From NCBI RefSeq assembly GCF_002256775.1, contig NZ_NCII01000061.1:1-32438 (forward strand): a stretch of DNA of 32,438 nt, written 5' to 3'. The translations under genes and the position numbers were made by a program. How positions within the stretch are numbered: the stretch's first letter is position 1; each line of letters starts with the position of its first letter. This document shows positions 16,194 to 23,239 of this stretch, piece by piece. The stretch comes from Novosphingobium sp. 17-62-19. Its GTDB lineage: Bacteria > Pseudomonadota > Alphaproteobacteria > Sphingomonadales > Sphingomonadaceae. A model generated the notes under the pieces. That model saw only the letters and a list, made by a program, of their open reading frames with translations. It did not search any database and had not been told where the DNA came from.

Positions 16194-18602
16194 ATGTCGA
16201 CAGGTTGCAAAACGCACGCCGGGTTGTTGGTTCTGCCACTGCTGCTGGGCACCACTGCGCTGAATGCGCAAGGGAGCGGGACTGCCGATCCTGCAAAGTG
16301 GCCCATCGCGCAAAGCCCCTCGGCCATCACTTCGCCCAAGACAGAACGCGAGATTGACCGGCTCATCAGTAAAATGACGCTGGAACAGAAGGTTGGGCAA
16401 GTCATCCAAGGCGATATCAGCGCGATGACCCCCTCCGATCTGGAGCGCTATCCGCTTGGCTCGATCCTTGCGGGCGGCAACAGCGGCCCATATGGAGACG
16501 AACGCGCAGACGCCGCCAAGTGGTTGAAACTGGTGCAGGAATACCGCGCCGCATCGCGCAAGGCCGGAGCCGGAATCCCTATCCTTTTCGGCGTTGATGC
16601 TGTCCACGGACATTCCAATGTGCCGGGCGCAACGATCTTTCCGCACAACATCGGGTTGGGCGCTGCGCATGACCCGGATCTGATCCGTCGCATCGGCGAG
16701 GCGACCGCTGAAGAGATTTCCGCGACCGGGATTGAATGGACGTTCGCGCCCACGTTGGCGGTGCCGCAAGACCTGCGCTGGGGACGTGCCTATGAAGGCT
16801 ATTCAAGCGACCCGAAAGTGATCGCTGCGTACTCCCCGGTGATGGTAGAGGCGCTTCAGGGGCGTTTTGGTGCACTTCAGAAACTGCCCGCAAACAAGGT
16901 TGCCGCAAGCGCAAAACACTTCCTTGCCGATGGTGGCACGGCTGGCGGCAAGGACCAGGGCGATGCGCAGATTTCAGAGGAAGAACTGGTCCGCATCCAC
17001 GCCGCAGGGTATGCGCCTGCGATCGATGCGGGCGCGCTGACGGTGATGGCCAGCTTTTCCAGCTGGAACGGCGTGAAGAACCACGGCAACCGCTCGCTTC
17101 TGACTGATGTGTTGAAAAAACGCATGGGGTTTGAAGGGCTTGTGGTGGGTGACTGGAATGGCCACGGCCAGATTCCCGGTTGCACGCCCACCGATTGCGC
17201 CGCTGCGATCAATGCCGGGCTTGACCTCTACATGGCGCCAGACAGCTGGAAAGCCTTGTATGACAATACCTTGAAGCAAGCGCGGGACGGGACGATCCCG
17301 ATGGCTCGGTTGGAAGACGCCGTCCGCCGCAATCTGCGGGTGAAGTTCAAGCTCGGACTGATGGGCAAAACGCCGGTGGAGCGCGGCAACCCGGCCATGT
17401 TGGGCGCAGACAAGCATCTTGAAGTAGCCCGTGAAGCCGTTGCCAAGTCACTGGTACTGCTGAAAAACGAAGGCTCTGTTCTGCCGATCCGCGCCGGTGC
17501 GAACGTGCTGTTGACCGGCCCGGGGGCTGACAGCATGGCGATGCAGGCTGGCGGCTGGACGATCACCTGGCAGGGCACAGATACATCGCCCGCCGACTTC
17601 CCGAAGGGCCGCACCATCGGCCGCGCCATTGTGGACGCGGTGAATGAGGCTGGCGGCAAGGCGGAAATCGCTGCAGTTCCGGGTGCAGCAAAGCCCGATG
17701 TGGCGGTGGTCGTTTTTGGCGAACAGCCTTACGCCGAATTTCAGGGCGATGTTTCCAATCTTATGTTCCAGCCCCAGTCGGGCGAATTGGAACTGATCAA
17801 GTCGCTGAAAGAAAAGGGTATCCCGGTCGTCGCGGTCTTTCTTTCGGGCCGCCCGATGTTCGTTGGAAAGGCAATGAACCTTGCCGATGCATTTGTTGCA
17901 GCATGGCAGCCGGGATCACAGGGGCAGGGTGTTGCCGATGTTCTGGTGTCAGGCCGCGATGGCAGGCCCAAGCGGGATTTCACCGGTACGCTTTCATTCG
18001 ACTGGCCGCAGGATGCGCGCGCGCCGATGATCGATCCGCTGTTCAAGGTCGGCCACGGCCTTTCCTATGCCAGACCGGGAAAAGTCGGCCCGGTCAACGA
18101 AGACCCACGCGTCGATCTTGGCCCGGCGCTCAGTGAAACGACCTATATTCGCGCGGGCAAAGTCATTGATCCGTGGCGGCTGGGCCTTGATAGCGTTGTG
18201 ATGATGCGCGCGGTGGACGTGTCGGCGCAGGAGGATGGACGGCAGTTCACCTGGGCTGGCAAGGGTGCCTTCGCGCTCGATGGCCCACCGATTGACGTGC
18301 AGCGTCAGGTGAACGGCGGCTTTGTGCTGCGGCTCGACTGGCGGCTGGATGCGCGCGGTTCCGGGCCGGTGACGGCTTCATTTGGCGGCGTGGCGCTGGA
18401 CGTGAGTGCGCTGCTTCCAGCTGCGGGACAGACCGGCATGATGCGTATTCCGCTGACTTGCTTTGCGGCGCATGGGGCGAAGGTGGCAGCGATTGGTCAG
18501 CCGTTGCGGCTGGGCGCGGACAAGGGCTTTGTCGTGAGCATCCGCAATGCCGGGATTGAGGGTGTGGGTGAGGCGATTGCCTGCCCTTCGCTGGCGAAGT
18601 AG
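16194..18602 (+). CDS. Secreted GH3 beta-glucosidase / exo-glucanase (ExoP-like)
   Basis: The protein has 802 aa, with a signal peptide (hydrophobic LLVLPLLLGTTALNAQG, cleavage near residue 25-27), so it acts in the periplasm. The GH3 TIM-barrel domain includes FGVDAVHGHSNVPGATIFPH (132-151), the KHF of AASAKHFLADGG (238-248) and nucleophile Asp320 in LVVGDWNGHG. An alpha/beta sandwich domain follows, with VFGEQPYAEFQGD as the likely acid/base region and HGLSY. The last 170 residues resemble the extra ExoP C-terminal domain of marine exo-1,3/1,4-beta-glucanases. The ATG at 16194 follows GGGGAAG; the in-frame TTG at 16182 is discarded. It probably trims beta-glucosides imported by the receptor at 7582-10449. 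Confidence 0.94.
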   Translation: MSTGCKTHAGLLVLPLLLGTTALNAQGSGTADPAKWPIAQSPSAITSPKTEREIDRLISKMTLEQKVGQVIQGDISAMTPSDLERYPLGSILAGGNSGPYGDERADAAKWLKLVQEYRAASRKAGAGIPILFGVDAVHGHSNVPGATIFPHNIGLGAAHDPDLIRRIGEATAEEISATGIEWTFAPTLAVPQDLRWGRAYEGYSSDPKVIAAYSPVMVEALQGRFGALQKLPANKVAASAKHFLADGGTAGGKDQGDAQISEEELVRIHAAGYAPAIDAGALTVMASFSSWNGVKNHGNRSLLTDVLKKRMGFEGLVVGDWNGHGQIPGCTPTDCAAAINAGLDLYMAPDSWKALYDNTLKQARDGTIPMARLEDAVRRNLRVKFKLGLMGKTPVERGNPAMLGADKHLEVAREAVAKSLVLLKNEGSVLPIRAGANVLLTGPGADSMAMQAGGWTITWQGTDTSPADFPKGRTIGRAIVDAVNEAGGKAEIAAVPGAAKPDVAVVVFGEQPYAEFQGDVSNLMFQPQSGELELIKSLKEKGIPVVAVFLSGRPMFVGKAMNLADAFVAAWQPGSQGQGVADVLVSGRDGRPKRDFTGTLSFDWPQDARAPMIDPLFKVGHGLSYARPGKVGPVNEDPRVDLGPALSETTYIRAGKVIDPWRLGLDSVVMMRAVDVSAQEDGRQFTWAGKGAFALDGPPIDVQRQVNGGFVLRLDWRLDARGSGPVTASFGGVALDVSALLPAAGQTGMMRIPLTCFAAHGAKVAAIGQPLRLGADKGFVVSIRNAGIEGVGEAIACPSLAK

Positions 18603-18631
18603 GAGGTTTATGACTACCGGTGGACATACGC

Positions 18632-18676
18632 CTCCGGTTGCGCGAAAAGGATGGGAGAATCCCAGCGCAGCCGGAG
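18632..18676 (+). ncRNA. Candidate structured leader of the sulfite oxidase gene
   Basis: A nested stem-loop lies between GH3 and sorA. CTCCGG (18632-18637) pairs with CCGGAG (18671-18676), TGCG (18639-18642) with CGCA (18666-18669), and TGGGA (18652-18656) with TCCCA (18660-18664) around GAA. The outer right arm overlaps the Shine-Dalgarno-like GGAGAGGA (18673-18680) of the GTG at 18688, so folding would hide it. The stretch has third-position base use unlike the genes on either side, which argues that it is not coding. It does not match any riboswitch class I can recall. Confidence 0.4.
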
Positions 18677-18687
18677 AGGAATTGGCC

Positions 18688-19881
18688 GTGTTCGACCGTA
18701 GAATGTTTCTCGCCGGAGCTGGCGTTGCCGCGCTTGGCGGCCCGGCGCTTGCGGCTGACGGTGGCGTGACGCTGCCATTTGGCAACGGTGCGCGGCCATT
18801 GGTGCGGATGCCACAGAAGCGCGAGATGATACTGCTCACCACGCGCCCGCCGCAATTGGAAACGCCGTTTACGGTGTTCAACGACGGATTGTTGACGCCC
18901 AACGATGCTTTTTTCGTGCGCTATCACTTGTCGGGACTGCCCACAGTGATCGATCCGGGCGCGTTCCGACTGAAGGTTGGCGGGCATGTGGGCAAGCCGC
19001 TGGAACTGTCACTCGCCAGCCTGAAGCGTGATTTTCCGGTCAGCGAGATCGTGGCGGTCAACCAGTGTTCGGGCAACAGCCGGGGCTTCGTGCAGCCGCG
19101 CGTGGGAGGCGGGCAGCTTGGCAACGGGGCGATGGGCAATGCCCGCTGGCGTGGTGTGGCGCTGAAGCATCTGCTTGAAAAGGCAGGGCTTCGTGAAGGC
19201 GCGCGGCAGGTGACTTTCAACGGGCTGGACAACCCGCCGCTCGATGGCATTCCCGATTTCGTCAAAGCGCTCGATCTGGATCATGCGCTGGATGGCGAGG
19301 TGATGGTGGCGTTCCAGATGAACGGGGAGGACCTGCCGTTCCTCAACGGCTATCCGCTGCGGCTGATCGTGCCGGGCTATTACGGCACCTATTGGGTCAA
19401 GCATCTGGACGAGATTACCGTCGTGGATGCGCGGTACGATGGGTACTGGATGAAGACTGCCTATCGCATCCCCGACAACGACTGCAATTGCTTGGAGCCG
19501 GGGCAGAAGCCTGACAAGACCAAGCCGATTGGGCGTTTCAACGTGCGCTCTTTCATCACCAGCCATGGCGATGGCGCGCAGGTGAAGGCGGGCAGCGTGG
19601 CCGAATTGCGCGGCATTGCCTTTGCCGGGGGCGATCCGGTGCGGCGAGTCATGGTTTCGGCTGACGATGGGCAGACCTGGCATGAGACGCAGCTGGGCGA
19701 GGATCTGGGGCGCTATTCCTTCCGCGAATGGCGGCTGGGGGTGACGTTTGGGGCCGGGAAGCACGCGATTAAAGTTCGGGCGGAGACGGCAGGCGGAGAA
19801 GTTCAGCCTGTAACCGCGCGCTGGCAACCGGCGGGGTATATGCACAATCCGGTTGAGACGATCATGGTGGAGGCGGTTTGA
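18688..19881 (+). CDS. sorA: Sulfite oxidase-type molybdopterin enzyme (SorA/SoxC-like), Tat-exported
   Basis: This is a periplasmic sulfite dehydrogenase catalytic subunit, 397 aa. An N-terminal twin-arginine signal (FDRRMFLAGAGVAALGG) shows folded export with its cofactor. The molybdopterin domain carries the Mo-ligand Cys in AVNQCSGNSRGF, followed by NARWRGVALKHLL, LDNPPLDG and the PGYYGTYWVKHLDEI stretch. A C-terminal dimerisation domain (VRRVMVSADDGQTWHET) completes the family layout. Two starts compete: ATG 18610 behind a perfect AGGAGG only 3 bases away, giving 26 extra codons, and GTG 18688 behind GAGAGGA. I chose GTG because it puts the RR motif at the N-terminus and leaves the upstream hairpin non-coding. 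The stop overlaps the cytochrome ATG by one base. Confidence 0.88.
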   Translation: MFDRRMFLAGAGVAALGGPALAADGGVTLPFGNGARPLVRMPQKREMILLTTRPPQLETPFTVFNDGLLTPNDAFFVRYHLSGLPTVIDPGAFRLKVGGHVGKPLELSLASLKRDFPVSEIVAVNQCSGNSRGFVQPRVGGGQLGNGAMGNARWRGVALKHLLEKAGLREGARQVTFNGLDNPPLDGIPDFVKALDLDHALDGEVMVAFQMNGEDLPFLNGYPLRLIVPGYYGTYWVKHLDEITVVDARYDGYWMKTAYRIPDNDCNCLEPGQKPDKTKPIGRFNVRSFITSHGDGAQVKAGSVAELRGIAFAGGDPVRRVMVSADDGQTWHETQLGEDLGRYSFREWRLGVTFGAGKHAIKVRAETAGGEVQPVTARWQPAGYMHNPVETIMVEAV

Positions 19882-20192
19882 TGCGGGCGCTGGTTCTTTC
19901 CGCGGGGCTTGCGGCTCTGGCGGTGTCTGTCGGTGCTTCGGGCGCGAAGCCGGTGACGTTCGAAATGCCGGAAGAAGCTGTGCCTGCCGAATTGGCCGAC
20001 AATGAGGGCGAGCCTGTGGTTGCGGCCTGTTCGACCTGTCATTCGCTGGAATACATCACCACCCAGCCACGCGGCAAAGGCCCCCAGTTCTGGCGTGATG
20101 CGGTGGCGAAGATGGTCAACGTTTACAATGCGCCGCTGGAACCGTCCGATGCCAATGCGGTGGCAGAGGTTTTGGCGAAGCGGTTCGGGTGA
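19881..20192 (+). CDS. sorB: Small c-type cytochrome, electron acceptor of the sulfite dehydrogenase (SorB-like)
   Basis: The 103-aa protein has a signal peptide (MRALVLSAGLAALAVSVGAS) and one haem-c site C50-S-T-C53-H54. Met78 in AVAKMVNVYNAPL is a probable distal ligand. It overlaps the sorA stop (TGATG), so the two are made together, matching the SorAB arrangement in which a mono-haem cytochrome takes the two electrons from sulfite oxidation. The symbol follows from this pairing rather than from sequence identity. A convergent repeat follows the stop and likely ends the transcript. Confidence 0.88.
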   Translation: MRALVLSAGLAALAVSVGASGAKPVTFEMPEEAVPAELADNEGEPVVAACSTCHSLEYITTQPRGKGPQFWRDAVAKMVNVYNAPLEPSDANAVAEVLAKRFG

Positions 20193-20206
20193 ACTAAAGG
20201 ACCCGT

Positions 20207-20289
20207 GATCCTGAACTTGTTTCAGGATCCATCGTGCCCATCAGGCTGCCGCATGTGGTGAGAAATGGACCCTGAAACAAGTTCAGGGT
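20207..20289. repeat. Palindromic repeat between convergent genes, likely bidirectional terminator
   Basis: ATCCTGAACTTGTTTCAGG at about 20209-20227 is mirrored by CCCTGAAACAAGTTCAGGG at 20270-20288, so the two arms form a long hairpin with about a 40-base loop. Each arm is itself a partial palindrome. It fills the gap between the cytochrome gene and the oppositely oriented exporter gene. This sequence type is a frequent intergenic repeat in sphingomonads (general knowledge). Confidence 0.75.
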
Positions 20290-20308
20290 GACGACGTTTT
20301 CTTTGCGG

Positions 20309-21388
20309 TCAGCCGACCAGCATTGCAGCGGCGAGCGAGGCCACGAAGCTCACCACCGTGGCAATGGCCACCGGGATTGCAGGCTTCAACCCGGTCTCCA
20401 TCAGCAGGTCGAGGCGGCTGCGCATGGCGGTGGCGATCACGGCTATCAGCAGCAGGCCTTTTGATCCGCTGAGCGCCGCATCGCGGGCAGGGGCGGGGAT
20501 GGGGGCCAGCGAATTGAGCAGGACCACGCCGAAGAACGCCACGATGAACCACGGCAGGGCGAGGCGCTTCCACACCGGGCCATCCTTGCTTTGCCCCACA
20601 TTGCCTATCACCAGCCCGGTGACGATCACCACGGGTGCCAAGAGAGCCACGCGCGAAAGTTTGACGATGGTGGCATAGCTGCCCGCGCTTTCCGAAAAGG
20701 CGTAGCCGCCGCCGATGGCCTGCGCGACATCGTGGATCGACGCGCCGATCAGGAAGCCGGCCTGACTGTCAGTCAATTGCAGGTATTCGGCGAGGATCGG
20801 ATAGAGCGACATGGCCAGCGCACTGGCAAGCGAGACAACGACCAGCGTGATGGCGAATTGCGACTGGCTGAGCCGTTCGCGCCCGATGATGCCATAGAGC
20901 GCCATCGCTGCGCTTGCCCCGCAGATCGCTGTGGCTCCGCCTGCCAGAATGCCGGTGTAGCGTGACTGGCCGACCAGTTTTGCGCCTGCGACTCCGGCGA
21001 GGAATGTGACCGTCATGATCGCCACCAGCGCCGCGAACGGTGCCGGTCCCAGCGATCCGATCTGCGAGAACGTGACCTGCAATCCCAGCAGCACCACGCC
21101 AAAGCGCAGGCAGGTACGCGAGGCGAAATCGAGGCCCATGTGGCTGCGCGGGTCGCGCGCCACGAAGCTGAGCGACAGGCCGATCAGCAGGCCGAGCAGG
21201 ATGATCGGGAAGTGGTAGTGTTCAGAAAGCCATGCCGCGGCTGCGGCGGCAATTGCGCAGATGGCAAGCCCGTGGAATACCGTCTCACGCGGTTCGGCGG
21301 TGGCGGGAGCGGTTTCGGCAAGGTGCATTTCGCCGAACAGGTCAGCCGCAGAGGGGAGCGAATCCCAATCGATTTCCTGCCGCGCCAC
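20309..21388 (-). CDS. YeiH/TauZ family (UPF0324) putative sulfate exporter
   Basis: The protein is about 359 aa with roughly ten hydrophobic segments and the family hallmarks LRFGVVLLGLQVTF, GGATAICGASAAMA and GASIHDVAQAIGGGY. Members of this family (YeiH, TauZ) occur beside sulfonate-degradation genes and are proposed to export sulfate. Here it stands convergent to a sulfite dehydrogenase and near a sulfoquinovosidase operon, which fits that role. The first 35-40 residues are polar and cytoplasmic. GTG 21388 is preferred because GGGAG lies about eight bases upstream; GTG 21403 would add five residues. Confidence 0.9.
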   Translation of the reverse strand: MARQEIDWDSLPSAADLFGEMHLAETAPATAEPRETVFHGLAICAIAAAAAAWLSEHYHFPIILLGLLIGLSLSFVARDPRSHMGLDFASRTCLRFGVVLLGLQVTFSQIGSLGPAPFAALVAIMTVTFLAGVAGAKLVGQSRYTGILAGGATAICGASAAMALYGIIGRERLSQSQFAITLVVVSLASALAMSLYPILAEYLQLTDSQAGFLIGASIHDVAQAIGGGYAFSESAGSYATIVKLSRVALLAPVVIVTGLVIGNVGQSKDGPVWKRLALPWFIVAFFGVVLLNSLAPIPAPARDAALSGSKGLLLIAVIATAMRSRLDLLMETGLKPAIPVAIATVVSFVASLAAAMLVG

Positions 21389-21517
21389 GTGCTGTTCTCC
21401 CACGATTGACCCGCTCTCTGTCCTGCGGTGTCACATTATGCTTTCCTTACGCGCGGCAGCGGCTATCGTGCAAGTGGGAAGCGCCAGTAGAGCGACCGAA
21501 GTTTGGGAGAATTTCGC
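21389..21517. promoter_or_regulatory. Divergent promoter region, exporter / MFS transporter
   Basis: The 129-base gap between two divergent genes contains CGATTGACCC (21403-21412) and GCGGTGTCA (21425-21433). Both words recur in the other divergent promoter of this locus (25639-25648 and 25680-25688), suggesting a shared regulator site. A Shine-Dalgarno GGGAG sits before the MFS ATG. No clear -35/-10 pair with standard spacing could be settled. Confidence 0.4.
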
Positions 21518-22756
21518 ATGACGCAGGGTAAGGGCATGGGCCAAGGGGGCATGGGACGCGGTGCGGCGATTGCGCTCGTGACGCTGTTGTTCCTTGGCAA
21601 TGCGCTGAACTATGTCGATCGGCAGGTGCTGGCGCTGCTCAAGCCCACGCTGGAGGCCGAGTTTGGCTGGTCGGACGCGGAATACGCGCACCTTGGCTCC
21701 TCGTTCCAGATCGCGGCGGCGGGCACGTTGCTGTTTGTCGGCTGGTTTGTCGACCGGCTGGGCGTGCGCGTGGCCTATGCCATCGCGGTCACGGTGTGGA
21801 GCGCGGCGGGCATGGCCCATGCGCTGGCGCAAACGGTGCAGCAGTTCGTTGTCGCGCGGATCGTGCTGGCAGCGGGCGAATCGGTCTCGACACCGGCGGG
21901 GTTGAAGGCAGCGGCGATCTATCTTCCTGTGAAGGAACGTAATTTTGCCATCGGGTTGATCAACACGGCACCCAATATCGGCGCGATCCTCACACCGTTG
22001 CTGATCCCGCCATTCGCCTTGGCCTTCGGGTGGCAGGCGGCCTTCTGGGTCACCGGCGCGCTTGGTTTTCTGTGGCTCGCCGGGTGGTGGTTCGGCACTC
22101 GCAACCTCAAACCGCTGGGCAACATTCCCGAGCGCGCGCGCGTGCCGTGGGGCGTGCTGCTGCGGGACCGCAAGACGTGGACGGTGATCGGCGCGAAGTT
22201 CTGCATCGATGCGGTGTGGTGGTTCGTGCTGTTCTGGATGCCCGACTTCTTCAACCGCCAGTTTGGGCTGGGGCAGGGGGCGTTGGGATGGCCCATCGCG
22301 ATCATCTTCACGCTGGCGGCGCTGGGCGCGCTGACATCAGGCGGGCTGTATCCGATCCTGCTGAGCCGGGACTTCAGCGTGAACGCCGCGCGTAAAACGT
22401 CGATGCTGTTCTATGCGCTGGTCGTGCTGGCCATGCCGCTGGCGCTGCTGACCGACAACCCGTGGCTGGCCGCCGTGCTGATCGGCCTTGGCCTGTTTGC
22501 GCATCAGGGCTTTTCCACCAACGTCTTCGGCATGACCGCCGACATCATCCCCGCCACCCGCGTCGCCAGCGTGATCGCGCTGGGGGCGATTGCCGGGAAC
22601 CTGTCGGGCACGGGGATCATCGAATTTGCGGGTTGGTCGCTGACCAACGGGCTGGGTTACGGGCCGCTGTTCGCGATCTGCGGGAGCGCGTATCTGGTGG
22701 CGCTGGGGTTCATTCAGGTGATGTTGCCGAAGCTGGAACTGGCGGCGGGGGAGTAG
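21518..22756 (+). CDS. MFS transporter, ACS/hexuronate-like, candidate sulfoquinovose(-glycerol) importer
   Basis: This 412-aa protein has 12 predicted membrane segments. The anion:cation symporter signature is visible: LNYVDRQVLALLKPTLEAEF after the first helix, then GWFVDRLGVRV, and GESVSTPAGLKAAAIYLP in the helix 4-5 region. Relatives carry hexuronates, galactonate and other organic anions, which is the right chemistry for an anionic sulfo-sugar. Its position between the sulfate exporter and the TonB receptor of a sulfoquinovosidase operon makes import of sulfoquinovose or sulfoquinovosyl glycerol a reasonable guess, not a demonstrated fact. ATG 21518 has GGGAGAATTTCGC upstream; the TTG at 21503 is rejected. 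A strong hairpin terminator follows. Confidence 0.88.
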   Translation: MTQGKGMGQGGMGRGAAIALVTLLFLGNALNYVDRQVLALLKPTLEAEFGWSDAEYAHLGSSFQIAAAGTLLFVGWFVDRLGVRVAYAIAVTVWSAAGMAHALAQTVQQFVVARIVLAAGESVSTPAGLKAAAIYLPVKERNFAIGLINTAPNIGAILTPLLIPPFALAFGWQAAFWVTGALGFLWLAGWWFGTRNLKPLGNIPERARVPWGVLLRDRKTWTVIGAKFCIDAVWWFVLFWMPDFFNRQFGLGQGALGWPIAIIFTLAALGALTSGGLYPILLSRDFSVNAARKTSMLFYALVVLAMPLALLTDNPWLAAVLIGLGLFAHQGFSTNVFGMTADIIPATRVASVIALGAIAGNLSGTGIIEFAGWSLTNGLGYGPLFAICGSAYLVALGFIQVMLPKLELAAGE

Positions 22757-22772
22757 GCTCTTTTGCTGGTGC

Positions 22773-22798
22773 CGCGCCCCCGCCTTCGCGGGGGCGCG
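22773..22798 (+). terminator. Strong GC hairpin after the MFS gene
   Basis: CGCGCCCCCGC and GCGGGGGCGCG form an uninterrupted 11-bp stem around CTTC, 16 bases after the MFS stop. No T-run follows. Its position between the MFS gene and the oppositely oriented small gene is consistent with transcript termination or 3'-end protection for either. Confidence 0.65.
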
Positions 22799-22816
22799 AT
22801 GCATGTTCGGGTGAGC

Positions 22817-23077
22817 CTAAGGTCTGATTTCATCGCCCAAGGTGTATTTTGGAAGCTCTATCAAAGCCGTTTCGAAGCCTTCGCGGATTTGAGTTTGGGT
22901 GAAACCGCGGTCCCAAAGTTCGGTCATGAGATAGGCCATCGCCTGTGGCAGCGCAGGGATATGTGGCCAAGGGTTGCTCTGGTGAAGTCCCCGAAGCTCA
23001 ACAGCAAATGCTTGCACGGCGGCAAAACCTCTGTCCTGCCACACATCATCTGAATCTGGTTCGACTGATCCGCTCAT
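22817..23077 (-). CDS. Small hypothetical protein, 86 aa
   Basis: The 86-aa soluble protein starts MSGSVEPDSDDVWQDRGFAA; the rest is a compact Trp/His-rich sequence with WPHIPALPQAMAYLMTELW and GFTQTQIREGFETALIELP, suggesting a small helical domain. It has an acidic N-terminus and no membrane segment. Amino-acid composition and codon positions look like a real gene, and nothing convincing lies on the other strand. The start at 23077 has no Shine-Dalgarno; the frame is open 12 codons further to a TTG, with an internal GTG. It lies downstream of the TonB receptor terminator on the same strand. I do not recognise a family, and the link to sulfo-sugar metabolism is positional only. Confidence 0.6.
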   Translation of the reverse strand: MSGSVEPDSDDVWQDRGFAAVQAFAVELRGLHQSNPWPHIPALPQAMAYLMTELWDRGFTQTQIREGFETALIELPKYTLGDEIRP

Positions 23078-23177
23078 TTGGCGGAGGCTATCGAAACGGA
23101 CAAGCACCCGCAACAGGGTGTGTCTGGAGCATCAGGATTCAACGCAAGACACCGGCAAGCCGCCACCTGATTCCACA

Positions 23178-23215
23178 ACAAAAAAGAGGCCCCGGACTTT
23201 CGCCCGGAGCCTCTT
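23178..23215 (-). terminator. Intrinsic terminator of the second TonB receptor
   Basis: On the minus strand, AAGAGGC-CCGGG pairs with CCGG-GCCTCTT over about 12 bp around the GCGAAAGT loop. A run of Ts follows (AACAAAAAA on the plus strand at 23178-23185), making a standard Rho-independent terminator. It begins about 25 bases after the receptor stop. Confidence 0.85.
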
Positions 23216-23239
23216 CTTACGCCGAGGGAGGATCGACGG

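Noticed and set aside
18603-18687. Possible known riboswitch (cobalamin, molybdenum cofactor, SAM or TPP class)
   Set aside because: The hairpin does not show the conserved core bases of any of these classes as I remember them, so it is reported only as an unassigned structured leader.
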